64,000 bases of DNA from Proteles cristata cristata (taxonomy: Eukaryota; Chordata; Mammalia; Carnivora; Hyaenidae): contig JAESUZ010000121.1 in NCBI GenBank assembly GCA_017311185.1, positions 1-64,000 of the forward strand, given 5' to 3'. This document shows positions 9,898-21,735 of this stretch, piece by piece; position 1 is the stretch's first letter; every line of letters begins with the position of its first letter. The notes below the pieces were generated by a model. That model worked only from the letters and a program-made list of their open reading frames with translations, was not told where the DNA came from and made no database searches. The translations under genes were made by a program, and so were the position numbers.

Positions 9898-12327
9898 GCT
9901 TAGAGAGGGCAAGATGGCGGAGAAGTAAGGAGCTTCGTACTTGCACTCGCGCCCATACCTCACACAGAAAAGATCTGAAGCCATTGGAAACCTTACAAAA
10001 CCTGAGAGATTGGGAGAAAAAGGACGCAGAATCCACTGAGAGAGCCTTCTAATGTGAGTGCGAACCGGGGAAGATAAAATCGGGCCAGGATCAGAGACTC
10101 CAGGGTGGGAGGCGATCCCCCTCTACCCTTTACAGGGAGTGAGAGGGGAAAAGGAGAGAGTCCGAAACAGAAAAACCTCCGCTCGGGGGGGAAAAAACCT
10201 CCGCTCGGTGCATAGAAAGACCGTACTTGTCAAATACCTACACACCAGGTCCCCTCACGCCAACTGGTCCTGGGGGGGGGCTGAGCACACAAACTGCTTC
10301 TTTGTGCTGGCTCCCGGCGGCTGGACTTCAGAGAGGTGGCGCGCCTGCCACCATTGTAGCTCCCGGGCGGCTGGGGCCCCTGAGGGAGCCGCGCGGACAC
10401 TGGGTGTCCGTGCTCCTGGCTGGCTGGAACTCGAGAGGGAAGGCAAAGAACTAAAAACTGGGAAATTAGCCTGTGAGTTTGTGTTTTCGGTGACGAGCCA
10501 TAGAGGGACCCGGTTTTCCTCACCCCAGCGGGCTCGGGCTCAGAGCACCCAGCAGGCAAGCCCCTGCCCATGCTCGCCAGCCTGACCCAGAGAAGGAAGC
10601 AGCGATTCTGACTCCACCCCCATAGCTCGGAAGGGGGCCTGGAATTGCCCGAGAGGGGTACCTGGGAAGCTGTGTCTAAGGCAACTTCAGCGGGGCGCGC
10701 AGACTGGGATCTGGAGATTGGGACTGGCCTGGGTTGAAGAGTGCAACCAACTTAGGCTGCGTCCCCGGTACGGGGAGTTTACACGCCCAAAAAAGCGAGG
10801 TGCAGCGCTTGGTTCAAGAAGGGACTGGAGAGAGCTGCTATGAATATTGGGGTACATGTGCTCCTATGCCTCAGCATTTCTGTATCCCTTGGGTAAATTC
10901 CTAGCAGTGCTATTGCTGGGTCAAGAAGATGTGGTTTATCTATACCATGGAATACTACATGGCAATGAGAAACAATGAAATCTGGTCATGTGTAGCAACA
11001 TGGATGGACCTTGAGGGTGTTATGCTGAGCGAAATAAGTCAGGCAGAGAAAGACAAATATCATATGTGTGCACGTATAGGAGGATTAGGAGGAGCTTGAC
11101 GGAGGAACAAGGGGAAGAAGAAGGGCGGAAATGGTGGGGGAAAGGGAGAGAGGCAAACCAGGAGAGACTCTTGAATGCTGACAAAAACTGAGGACTGATG
11201 GATGTGGGGGGGAGGGGGGATGGGCATGGAGGAGGACACTAGTGGGGATGAGCACTGAGTGTTATCTGGAAACTAATTTGACAATAAACTATTTGTAAAA
11301 AAAAAAAAAAAAAAAGAAGGGACTGGAGCACTGTCACTCTCCTCCCCACAACCTCCAAGGCAGAGCTCCTGCCTGAGGCATTGGATCACGCAACGCCCAT
11401 CCCTGCATGAGAGGTGCCCTCCTCCCTTTTTTTTTTCCTTTTTTTGTTTTTTTCCTTTTTTCTTTCTTTCTTTTTCCCTTTTTTTCTCTTTCTTTTTTTC
11501 TTCTTCTTTCTCTTTTCTCTCTTTTTTCCTCAGAACACTGACCTGATTAACTCTGGTCGCCAGCTTGCTTAAACAATCACAAGTCCATTCTGTAAATGTA
11601 AATTCTACACCTACCGACATTTTCAGCTCTTTCTCTCAGAAGTAATTAGACTATATAGTTTCTCTGGATAATTCCAGCATCCTTCTCTCACCTGTCCAAC
11701 CATATTCTGCCCTTTACCTCTGAAAAAAGCTTCTTATCCCTTCTGCCTGTTCATTCTATTTCCAATTTTGCCTCATCCCGCCCTGCCTTCTCTCTCTTTC
11801 TCTATGCTCTTCAACCAGCACTGCATACACACGGCTATTTAGCTGTAGCTGGGAAATCCAGGTATATGCTTTAAACCGTTCTTTGTCCATCGGTTTTCTT
11901 CTTTTTTCCTTTTCTTTTCCCCTTTTTGACCCTTTTATGTATTTTATACTCCACATTATTCACCCTCCTTCCTCCGTCTTTTCTCTTAACTTTTTCATTT
12001 TCCATCTCGCTTTGCATGTTAGTTGAATTAGCCTGTGCATTTGTGTGCTCCTGCTCCCTGTGTGTTTGTCTGTCTGTTTTATTTTCCAGGGCTACCTCAA
12101 GAAGCAAGCTAGAGTACACAAGGTGGAGAGTCCCAAATATCACTACGAATAGGAAAATAAAATAACCAAGGTCCCAACAAGAGAGACCAAGGGATACCAT
12201 TCAAAAAACACTCTCTGAAAGGATAGGCCCTGGAAAGTCAAAGAGTCTTCTTGGATATAGCAGCGCTCATAGAAACAGAGACCATAACAGGTCTTTAAAA
12301 CCAACAAGAGCCAGAAAGCTAACTAAA
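9898..12327 (+). promoter_or_regulatory. L1 5' UTR / internal promoter region
   Basis: The 5' UTR begins gcttagagagggcaagatgg. The aagatggcgg core at 9911-9920 matches the YY1 site that fixes the start of transcription in mammalian L1s. The first 900 bp are GC- and CpG-rich, with a local duplication of aacctccgctcgg near 10176-10207. A long T/C-rich tract follows (11408-11532). The region is interrupted by the nested L1 piece 10831-11313. Promoter function is inferred from family knowledge. Confidence 0.75.
10831..11313 (+). mobile_element. Nested 5'-inverted (twin-primed) L1 3' fragment inside the L1 5' UTR
   Basis: It is flanked by a 15-bp duplication, aagaagggactggag, at 10816-10830 and 11314-11328. 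Positions 10831-10922 are the reverse complement of the L1 region matching 16734-16828. From 10921 on the sequence is direct and matches 16883-17271, ending in the same AATAAA and an A tail. The inversion joint shares the trinucleotide tca, and about 54 bp of source sequence between the two segments is missing. This is the signature of twin priming. Sequence identity to the host element's own 3' end is very high by eye, so the insertion is young and postdates the host L1. Confidence 0.93.
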
Positions 12328-13213
12328 ATGACGAAACGAAAGAGCTCTCCTCCAAAGAAACTTAAGAAGAAATGACAGCTAATGAACTGAACAAGATTTT
12401 AGAATAATAATGGTAAAATTAATAGCTGGGCTTGAAAGGGGACATCAAAGAAACTATGGCTACAGACAGAATGGAAAATAAAAATAGGCATGAAGAATTA
12501 AAAAATGCGATAAATCAGATACATAATAAATTAGAGGCCTCCAATGCAGGATTGAAGAGGAAGAAAGGAGAAAAAGTGATTTAGAAGACACCATTATAGA
12601 AAAACAAGAAGCTGACAAAAAAAGAGATAAACTGATCCAGGAACAGGAAAGAATTCAAGAGCTCAATGACACGGTCAAACGCAACAATATCCGTATCATA
12701 GGAATCCCAGAAGACGAAGAGAGAGGGAAAGGTGCTGAAGGAGTCCTGGAACAAATTATAGCAGAGAACTTCCCTGACCTGGGGAAGGAAGTAAATGTGG
12801 AAATACAAGAGGCTCAGATGACTCCCCTCAGACGTAACTTGAATCGATTTTCTGCACGACATATCATATTAAAAATGGCAAAATACAAGGACAAAGAGAG
12901 AATTTTGAAAGCAGCTAGGGAGAAAAGGGCCCTAACATACGAAGGGAAACCTATCAGAGTGGTGACAGACCTATATCCTGAAACTTGGCAGGCCAGAAAG
13001 GAATGGCAGGAGATCTTCAAGGTGATGAACAGAAAAAATAGGCAGCCAAGAATCCTCTATCCAGCAAGCCTGTCATTCAAAATAGAAGGAGAGAGAAAAA
13101 CCTTTCCAAATAAACAGAAATTGAAAGAATTTGTCACCATGAAGCCAGCCCCTACAAGAAATCCTGAGGGGGATGTTCTGAAGGAAAGGTTGCAAGGAAC
13201 AAAGATACCATAG
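12328..13213 (+). pseudogene. L1 ORF1 (nucleic-acid-binding chaperone protein), frameshifted
   Basis: A plausible ATG at 12328 begins MTKRKSSPPKKLKKK and hits a TGA at codon 16, so the N-terminal part is broken. Downstream, from about 12554 to the stop at 13211-13213, one frame is open. It shows a charged coiled-coil-like stretch (EKQEADKKRDKLIQEQERIQ), then the RRM-like segment around NNIRIIGIPED, and then the C-terminal domain with RHIILKMAKYKDKERILKAA and ARKEWQEIFKVM. ORF1p normally forms trimers that coat L1 RNA. The lost start frame and the shift near 12550 make this a pseudogene within the element. Confidence 0.85.
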
Positions 13214-13227
13214 ACACCACCACAAAC

Positions 13228-16200
13228 ATGAACCCTACAAAAGATACAAAGACTCTAAACCCACATATTTCAATAATAACACTGACTGTAAATGGGCTGA
13301 ATGCTCCAATCAAAAGACATAGGGTAGCAGAATGGATTAAAAAACAAAATCCATCTATATGCTGTCTACAAGAAACTCATTTTAGACAGGAAGATACCTT
13401 CAGATTAAAAGTAAGGGGATGGAGAAATATATATCATGCTACAGGAAATCAAAAGAAAGCCGGAGTAGCGATACTTATATCAGACAAACTGGACTTTAAA
13501 TTAAAGACAATCACAAGAGATGAAGAAGGGCACTCCATAATAATTACAGGGTCCATCCATCAGGAAGAACTAACAATCATAAATGTCTACGCACCGAATA
13601 TGGGAGCACCTAAATATCTAAAACAATTAATCACAAACAGAAACAAGCTTATAGATAAGAATGTGCTAATAGCAGGGGACTTTAATACTCCGCTTACAGC
13701 AATGGATAGGTCAACCAGACAGAAAATCACTAAAGAAATAATGGACTTGAAAGACACATTGGACCAGATGGACCTGACGGATATATTTAGAACTTTACAT
13801 CCTGAGGCCAGGGAATTTTCTTTCTTCTCAAGTGCGCATGGCACATTCTCCAAGATAGATCACATACTGGGACATAAAGCAGCCCTCAATAAATATAAAA
13901 GAATAGAGATCATACCATGCACACTGTCAGATCACAATGCTTTGAAACTTGAAATCAATTACAGGAAGAAGTCTGGAAAACTTCCAAAAACATGGAGGTT
14001 AAAGAACACCCTTCTAAAGAATGAATGGGCCAATCAGGCAATTAGAGAGGAAATTAAAATATATATGGAAACAAATGAAAATGAAAACACAACAATTCAA
14101 AATCTATGGGATGCGGCAAAGGCAGTCCTAAGAGGAAAGTACATTGCTCTCCAGGCCTATTTCAAGAGATTAGAAAAAGCGCAAGTCCAAAATCTAACAG
14201 CTCACCTAAAGGAACTAGAGGCAGAGCAACAAGAACGCCCTAAACCCAGTAGAAGAAGAGAAATAGTAAAAATTAGAGCAGAAATAAACATAGAGACCAA
14301 AGAAACAATTGAACAGACCAATGAAAGAGTTGGTTTTTTGGAAAAGTAAACAAAATTGACAAACCTCTAGCCAGACTTATCAAAAAGAGAGAGCACCCAA
14401 ATAGACAAAATTATGAATGCAAATGGACTTATTACAACCAACCCCTCAGAAATACAAGCAATTATCAGGGAATACTATGAAAAATTATATGCCAACAAAT
14501 TGGACAACTTAGAAGAAATGGACAAATTCCTAAACACACACTCACTACCAAAATTCACACGGGAAGAAATAGAAAACCTGAGCAGACCCATAACGAGTGA
14601 AGAAATTGAATCAGTGATCAAAAATCTCCCAACAAATAAGAGCCGTGGACCTGATGGCTTCCCTGGGGAAGTCTACCAGACATTTAAAATGGAATTAATC
14701 CCAATTCTTCTCAAGCTATTTCAAAAAATAGAAATCGAAGGAAAACTCCCGGACTCATTTTATGAAGCCAGCGTCACTCTGATTCCCAAGCCAGACAGAG
14801 ATCCAGCAAAAAAAAGAGAACTACAGGCCAATATCCTTGATGAATACGGATGCAAAAATTCTCAACAAGATCCTTGCAAATCGAATCCAGCAGCATATCA
14901 AAAGAATCATCCACCAAGATCAAGTGGGATTCATTCCTGGGTTACAGGGCTGGTTCAACATTCGCAAATCAATCAATGTGATACCTCATATCAATAAAAG
15001 AAAAGATAAAAACCATATGATCCTGTCAATAGATGCAGAAAAAGCATTTGACAAAATACAGCATCCCTTCTTAATAAAGACTCTCGAGAAAGTTGGGATA
15101 GAAGGAACCTACTTAAACATCATCAAAGACATCTATGAGAAGCCTTCAACTAACATCATCCTCAATGGGGAAAAACTGAGAGCTTTCCCCCTGAGATCAG
15201 GAACACGACAGGGATGTCCACTCTCACCACTGTTGTTTAACATAGTGCTGGAAGTCCTAGCATCAGCCATCAGACAACAAAAGGAAATCAAAGGCATCAG
15301 AATTGGCAAAGAGGAAGTCAAACTTTCCTCTTCGCAGATGACATGATACTCTACATCGAAAACCCGACAGACTCCACCAGAAGCCTACTAGAACTGATCC
15401 AGAATTCAGCCAAGTTGCAGGTACAAAATCAACGTACAGAAATCGGTTGCATTTTTATACACCAACAATGAAGCAACAGAAAGAGAAATCAAGAAACTGA
15501 TCCCATTCACAACTGCACAAAAAAACATAAAATACCTCGGAATAAACCTAACCAAGGATACAAGAGATCTGTATAATGAAAACTATAGAAAACTTATGAA
15601 GGAAATTGAAGAAGACACAAAGAAATGGAAAAACATTCCATGCTCATGGATAGGAAGAATAAATATAGTTAAGATGTCATTACTACCTAAAGCACTCTAC
15701 ACATTCAAGGCAATTCCAATCAAAATTGCACCAGCATACTTCTCAAAACTAGAACTATCCAAAAATTTGTATGGAACCACAAAAGACCCCGAATAGCCAA
15801 AGTAATCCTGAAAAATAAAACCAAAACGGGAGGTATCACTATCCCAGACTTTAGCCTCTACTACAAAGCTGTCATCATCAAGACAGTATGGTATTGGCAC
15901 AAAAACAGACACATAGACCAATGGAACAGAATTGAGAACTCAGGAGTGGACCCAAAAGTATACAGCCAACTAATCTTTGACAAAGCAGGAAAGAATATCC
16001 AATGGAAAAAAGACAGCCTTTTTAACAGATGGTGTTGGGAGAACTGGACAGCAACATGCAGAAGAATGAAACTAGATCATTTTCTCACACTATGCACAAA
16101 AATAAACTCAAAATGGATAAAGGACCTGAACGTGAGACAGGAAACTATCAACACCCTAGAGGAGAAAGCAGGAAACAACCTCCTTGACCTCCACCGCAGC

Positions 16201-17060
16201 AACTTCTTACTTGACACATCCCCAAAAGCAAGGGAATCAAGAGCAAAAATAAACGATTGGGACCTCATCAAGATTAAAAGCTTCTGCACAGCCAAGGAAA
16301 CAACCCAGAAACTAATAGGCAACCACGGAATGGGAAAAGATAGTTGCAAATGACATATCAGATAAAGGGTTGATATCCAGAATCTATAAGGAACTCACCA
16401 AACTCCACACCCAAAAAACAAACAACCCAGTGAAGAAATAGGCAGAAGATATGAACAGACACTTCTCCAAAGAGGACATCCAGATGGCCAACAGACACAT
16501 GAAACGATGCTCAGCATCCCTCCTCATCAGGGAAATACAAATCAAAACCACACTGAGATACCACCTCACGCCAGTCAGAGTGGCTAAAATGAGCAAATCA
16601 GAGAACTCTAGATGCTGGCGAGGATGTGGAGAAATGGGCACCCTCCTACACTGTTGGTGGGAATGTAAACTGGTGCAGCCCCTCTGGAAAACAGTGTGGA
16701 GGTTCCTCAGGAAACTAACAATAGAACTCCCTATGACCCAGCAATAGCACTGCTAGGAATTTACACAAGGGATACAGAAATGCTGATGCATAGGAGCACA
16801 TGGACCCCAATGTTCATAGCAGCACTCTCCACAATAGCTAAAACATGGAAAGAGCCTAAGTGTCCATCAACAGATGAATGGATCAAGAAGATGTGGTTTA
16901 TCTATACCATGGAATACTACATGGCAATGAAAACAATGAAATCTGGCCATGTGTAGCAACATGGATGGACCTTGAGGGTGTTATGCTGAGCGAAATAAGT
17001 CAGGCAGAGAAGGACAAATATCATATGTTTGCACGTATAGGAGGATTAGGAGGAACTTGA
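13228..17060 (+). pseudogene. L1 ORF2 (AP endonuclease / reverse transcriptase), multiply frameshifted
   Basis: It starts 14 nt after ORF1 and spans about 1277 codons, the usual L1 ORF2 length. The endonuclease domain (13228-14349) is open and keeps NGLN, the LQETHF glutamate (residue 49), VYAPN, AGDFNT, the KIDHILGH aspartate and SDHNA. A stop at 14347-14349 follows local indels. The reverse transcriptase part is in pieces: 14413-14830, then another frame through 14837-15346 with [26 protein letters not shown] and [13 protein letters not shown]. At about 15330 one base appears to be missing just before the FADD catalytic box, throwing it out of frame. The C-terminal part (15946-17060) keeps the cysteine/histidine motif [18 protein letters not shown]. 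The enzyme would nick and reverse-transcribe at target sites; this copy is dead. Confidence 0.93.
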
Positions 17061-17271
17061 TGGAGGAACAAGGGGGAGAAGAAGGGCGGGAAATGGTGGG
17101 GGAAAGGGAGAGAGGCAAACCATGAGAGACTCTTGAATGCTGACAAAAACTGAGGACTGATGGATGTGGGGGGGAGGGGGATGGGCATGGAGGAGGACAC
17201 TTAAGTGGGGATGAGCACTGAGTGTTATGTGGAAACTAATTTGACAATAAACTATTTGTAAAAAAAAAAAA
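17061..17271 (+). other. L1 3' UTR with G-rich tract and polyadenylation signal
   Basis: The 3' UTR contains a run of G-blocks at about 17167-17190 that could form a G-quadruplex, as in other mammalian L1s. The tail is aatttgacaataaactattt followed by A's. The same tail ends the nested copy at 11313 and the tiny insertion at 62383-62420, so it is the shared 3' end of one L1 lineage. Confidence 0.85.
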
Positions 17272-17296
17272 AAGAATGATACCATTACTTAAACAA

Positions 17297-17511
17297 ATAT
17301 TTATATAGCACTTGAGAGTTTACAAAGTGTTTTTCTATTTGAGCCTCATAGCTGATCTTGTGGGAGGTGGTGCAGGTTTCATTATCACGTATCTCATGGG
17401 CCAGATAAGGCAACTGAGGTTCTTGAAATTATGGACTCAAGTTTCCTGGCCAGATAGTGTTAAAATTGGGACATTTCAATATGTTTTCTGTGGCCAAGTC
17501 CTCTACCCATT
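17297..17511 (-). repeat. MIR-like relic
   Basis: agcacttgagagtttacaaa, gcctcatagctgatcttgtg, ccagataaggcaactgaggt and a terminal aagtcctctaccca follow the MIR complement, just downstream of the L1's 3' duplication. Confidence 0.6.
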
Positions 17512-18348
17512 CCACTGAACTGGGCTGCTGGTATCAAATCAAGGTGCCCACAAGTGACATTCCAGATTTTACTACTTTAGATTCCCATAGAAAAGCCTTC
17601 CTTAAATTACTCAGAGTTTCTCCTTTGGCTTCTTGAAGGGTAAGTAAAGATTCCTCATGACCATCAATCCTAACACATCCCCACTCCTTACAAATCAAAT
17701 TAGAAAAACAAAATGATACGGTGTTCATATAAGTTGCTTTTCTTCCTCAGAAGGGAACTTTCTCTCAGGAACAACTACAAGGGATCAGAAGACCAAGGAG
17801 ATATTTCCCCAAAAAGATGAAACAAAATACTGAATGCTTCTAAACAATATTTAGAAAAGGTCTAGATAATTAGTGAAGATGTGGTTTTTGAATTAGTGAT
17901 AACTGAATACAAAACAAAATCAAGGGGAAAAAATTAATCACAAACTTCAGGGTAAATAACATGTTGGCAGAAAAAAAAGGTAATCAGCTTATTGCTACAC
18001 AGTTAAACTCTAAATAGTTTTTACACTGAATACTAATCTTATCAAAGTTATACATAATTTTATTGGACAGTTGAGGGATGAGGAAATTCACATACAGTAG
18101 TAAGGGTGGTGGTGGTGAAGGTGTAAATTCTATAGCAAGGAGTCAGTATCAGGCCTAAAACTGAAAAAATAAATCAAGGAGTATATCACTTAGAGAGAGG
18201 AGGAAATGCCACAAGAATAAGCTAGAAGGGATACAAGGCAGTGTTTCTGGAAAGGAGAAATGGAATGATGTTTAGGGGCTGCTTTATTTCATAACTATTT
18301 GACTCTTTAAGTGTAAAAATGAATTTTAGACTATTCTTTTCATGTTTA
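17512..18348. other. Intronic unique sequence
   Basis: AT-rich; nothing recognised. Confidence 0.5.
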
Positions 18349-18349
18349 T

Positions 18350-18796
18350 AATTTAAAAAAATTTAACATTTATTCATTTCTGAGAAATGGAGCAAGACTG
18401 AACAGGGAAAGGGCAGGGAGAGGAAACACAGAATCTGAAGCAGGCTCCAGGCTCTGAGTTGTCAGCACAGAGCCTGAAACAGGGCTCAAACTCATAAACC
18501 ACAAGATCATGACCTGAGCAAAAGTTGGACGCTCAACCGGCTGAGCTACCAAGGCACCTGTAATTAAAATTTCTTTTAATTTTTAAATTTTTAAAAATGT
18601 TTATTTATTTTTGAGAGAGAGCCAGGGCACAAGTGGTAGATGGGCAGAGAGAGAGGGAGACACACAATCCAGAGCAGACTCCAGGCTCTGAGCTGTCACC
18701 ACAGAGCCTGAGGTGGGGCCTGAACTCACAAACTGTGAGAGCATGACCTGAGTGGGAGTCAGATGCCTAACTGACTGGGGCACCCAGGGGCTCCTA
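18350..18796 (-). mobile_element. Two consecutive CAN-SINEs
   Basis: Minus-strand copies at about 18350-18559 and 18574-18795, each with T-rich tail, GA-rich block, caggctccaggctctgag core and a diverged head. Both have many substitutions, including in the B-box region. Confidence 0.85.
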
Positions 18797-19775
18797 AAAT
18801 TTTTTTTAAAGGATGGGTACTTTACTTTGATAATGTGGCAAACCACATTCTCTAAAGTCCATCCAACCATTTACTGACACATTTCAATAAAAGTACTTTT
18901 TAATGCATTGCTGGGCTCATAAGAACGTAAGGGAATTTTCCAGAGGCCAACATAAAACAACTACAACAACAAAATTGAGTTAACTTCTGATTTATGAAGA
19001 GCCAGAAAAATAAGAAAGCTTGGAAATAAATACCTGCATCGGATCTGGTATCAGGACACTAAGTCTGAAATCACTGCAAAGCTGGGGGAGACAAATTGAG
19101 ACTCCAAGTCAGTAATATCCCCGGCTCCCAGCAAAAGCAAACACAAATTCTCCTTGGAGGAAAACCTTCCCACTCTCGGCCATTGGGATTCCCAAGAATA
19201 ATTCCTATCAATATGGGTGGGTTGATACCATGAGTATGAGTCAGTAAACAACAAAAAGTGATTTAAAGGCAATAATAATTGAAATTGTGAGATTCAGAAT
19301 ATACCAAGTAGGTATGAAAAAACTTGAAAGCACCTCTAGATATGAAAAATATAACAATTAAAATTAAAAACTCAGAGGATGTGTAAAACAGATAAAACAC
19401 AACTGAAGAAAAAAAGTAGTGTTAGTTAGATATGAAGAACTAACCAGCAGTGTGGCACAGAGAAGAAGACAGAAAAAGTGAAAAGATTCTAAGAGATCAG
19501 GAGGATAGAATGAAAAGCTCTTAAATAGGTCTACTTAGCATCTCTGGAGGAGGAATAGGAAGACTGGAATAGAAGCACTCTTTGAATTGCTAATAGTGGA
19601 AATTTTATAGAACTGATAAAAGACATGAATTCACAAATATAGGAAAAACAATTTATACTTAGTAAAGAAAGGAAAAGGAGAAAGAAGGGAAGGAGGAATA
19701 AGCTAACATCTAATCATTATTTTAGTAAACTTCAGTACACCAAAGACAAGAAGATCTTAAAAGCAGCCAAAGAAG

Positions 19776-19993
19776 GGGCACCTGGGTGACTCAGTCGGTT
19801 AAGTGTCAGACTTTGTCTCAGGTCATGATCTCATGGTTCGTGAGTTTAAGCCCTGCATTGGGCTCTATGCTGACAGCTTAGAGCCTGGAGTCTGCTTCAG
19901 ATTCTGTGTCTCCCTCTCTTTCTGCCCCTCCGTGCCTGCACTATCTCCCTCTCAAAAATTAATAAACATTTAAAAAATTTTTAAAAATAAAAT
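19776..19993 (+). mobile_element. CAN-SINE with 17-bp target-site duplication
   Basis: The duplication aaaagcagccaaagaag is at 19759-19775 and 19994-20010. The head is gggcacctgggtgactcag and the A tail contains aataaaca. Confidence 0.95.
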
Positions 19994-20162
19994 AAAAGCA
20001 GCCAAAGAAGAAGAGGCAAGTAACCTTGTTTTTAAACTGGCAGTGGTGTTCCCAATAGCAACAACAGAAATGAGAAGATAATGAAATAATATCTTCAAAG
20101 TTCTGAGAAAAATAACTGTCAATCTAGATTTCTCTACCCATCCAAACAACAAAGACATTTTC

Positions 20163-20378
20163 TTTTTCTTTTTTTTATGTTTTTATTTATTTTAGAGAGA
20201 GAGACAGCATGAACAGGGGAGGGTGAGAGACAGAGAGACACAGAATCCGAAGACAGGCTCCAGGCTCTGAGCTAGCTATCAGCACAGAGCCCGACGCGGG
20301 GCTCAAACCCACAAAATGCAAGATCATGACCTGAGCTGAAGCTGGATGCTCAACCAACAGAGCCACCCAGGCGCCCTG
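20163..20378 (-). mobile_element. CAN-SINE with 14-bp target-site duplication
   Basis: acaaagacattttc is duplicated at 20149-20162 and 20379-20392. The head gagccacccaggcgccc is near-consensus. Confidence 0.93.
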
Positions 20379-20557
20379 ACAAAGACATTTTCAAATAAAT
20401 AAAAACTGTAAGTTCACTATCAACAAACCTTTGCTACAGGGAAATTCTGAAGAAGGGACATCAGGAGAAAGAAAAATGACCCGGAAAGAAGGTCTGAGAT
20501 GTAAAAGAAGGCAGAATGAGCAAAGTAAAGAAGTTATACACACACACAGGTTAATTT

Positions 20558-20560
<3 letters not shown>

Positions 20561-20597
<37 letters not shown>
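20561..20597. repeat. (CA)n microsatellite
   Basis: About 18 CA units. The flanks repeat each other: cacacacaggttaatttt occurs just before (about 20541-20558) and at the end of the array (about 20590-20607). Confidence 0.95.
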
Positions 20598-20600
<3 letters not shown>

Positions 20601-20607
20601 TAATTTT

Positions 20608-20806
20608 GGGGTGCCTGGGTGGCTCCATCGATTAAGCGTCTGACTTTGGCTCAAGTCATGATTTCCTGGTTCGTGAGTTCGAGCCCCACATTAGACTCTC
20701 TGCTGTCAGCACTGAGCCCACTTTAGATCCTCTGTCCCTCTCTCTCTGTCCCTCCCCTGCTCATGTGCACACTCTCTCTCTCAAAAATGAATAAACATTA
20801 AAACAA
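20608..20806 (+). mobile_element. CAN-SINE next to a (CA)n microsatellite
   Basis: Head ggggtgcctgggtggctcca, B box gagttcgagcccc, CT domain, and tail aataaacattaaaac. The flanks aggttaat(t/g)t before and after are a probable short target-site duplication. Confidence 0.9.
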
Positions 20807-21227
20807 TACATATAGGTTAATGTAAATAAATACTAGATATATAAAATGATAGTAATAATATGAAGTTTGTGAGATTATAAAGATATAATTGAAATATGAA
20901 GCAAAAAGAACATCAATTGTAAGGGAGATGACTGCATTTAAAGTTTTCTAAAATTTCTGTGTTGTCCAGGAACAAGAATTAACAGGTAAATTTTAGGCCT
21001 CATTAAGTACACTGGTAAAATTTCAAGAGTAACCAATAAAAGTTAGAAATACAGTCATAATTTCTAAATGAAGAGAGGAAAAACATGGACTAAGAAAACA
21101 AATTAAAAAAGTCAAATTATCTTTAAAAGGCAAAAAAGATGACACAAAAATAGGTAAGAAAAACAGGGCAAAAATTAATGTATATTTAAATCTAAATTTA
21201 TCAGTAACTACATTAAAAGTCAGTTAA

Positions 21228-21319
21228 GGGGTGCCTTGGCTAGCTCAGTTGTGGGACTCTTAATCTTGGGGTCATGAGTTTGAGCCCCACGTCTGGTGTA
21301 GTGATTGCTTAAAAAAAAA
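21228..21319 (+). mobile_element. Short tRNA-Lys-type SINE without the CT-rich domain
   Basis: A tRNA-like head (ggggtgccttggctagctca; gagtttgagccccac) runs directly into gattgctt and an A tail. The duplication aaaagtca(g/a)ttaa is at 21215-21227 and 21320-21332. Confidence 0.85.
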
Positions 21320-21511
21320 AAAAGTCAATTAATGTTCTAGTTAGAAGACACAGATTGTCCACAAAGGTATAAAAATTTTAAAAACAATAGGAGACATATT
21401 TAAAACATAAAGATCTGGAAAAGTTGAAAGCAAAAGGCTAAAAACAATATACTAGGCAGATGCTAATGAAAAGAAAGCTGGTGTGTATTCATATCAGACC
21501 ACAGAAACTTT

Positions 21512-21735
21512 ATTTTTAATGTCTGTTTATTTATTTTGAGAGAAAAGAGAGTGAGAGAGAGAGCATGCGCACATGAGCATATGCAAGTGAAGGAGGGGCA
21601 GAGAGAAAGGGAGAGAGAGAATCCCAAGTAGTCTCCACACTCTCAGTGCCAAGTGGACCCAGGGCTTGATCTCACAACTGTGAATCATGACCTGAGCCAA
21701 AATCAAGAGTGAGCTGCTTAACTAGCCAGGCGTCC
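21512..21735 (-). mobile_element. CAN-SINE with 17-bp target-site duplication
   Basis: cagaccacagaaacttt is duplicated at 21495-21511 and 21736-21752. An older-type core (atcccaagtagtctccacac) and a damaged head are present. Confidence 0.93.

Larger units (their letters stand above)
9898..17271 (+). mobile_element. Full-length carnivore L1 (LINE-1) retrotransposon, decayed ORFs
   Basis: The element is bounded by a perfect 20-bp target-site duplication, aagaatgataccattactta, at 9878-9897 and 17272-17291. In order it has a GC-rich 5' UTR starting with a YY1-like aagatggcgg motif, ORF1, a short spacer, ORF2, a G-rich 3' UTR, an AATAAA signal and a short A tail. The length is 7374 bp, of which 498 bp (483 bp plus a 15-bp duplication) come from a nested L1 insertion at 10831-11313. 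It lies antisense to CLYBL, the orientation in which full-length L1s are usually tolerated in introns. Both ORFs carry frameshifts and stops, so it is not autonomously active as sequenced. The clean duplication and well-kept protein similarity suggest a fairly recent insertion. Confidence 0.97.

Noticed and set aside
10058..10585. 175-codon open frame in the L1 5' UTR (and 113 codons on the opposite strand)
   Set aside because: It begins with GTG rather than ATG and lies in the GC-rich L1 promoter region where stops are rare. An ORF0-like role cannot be supported here.
11273..11620. Lysine/glutamate-rich 115-codon frame on the minus strand
   Set aside because: It is a translation of the T/C-rich low-complexity tract of the L1 5' UTR.
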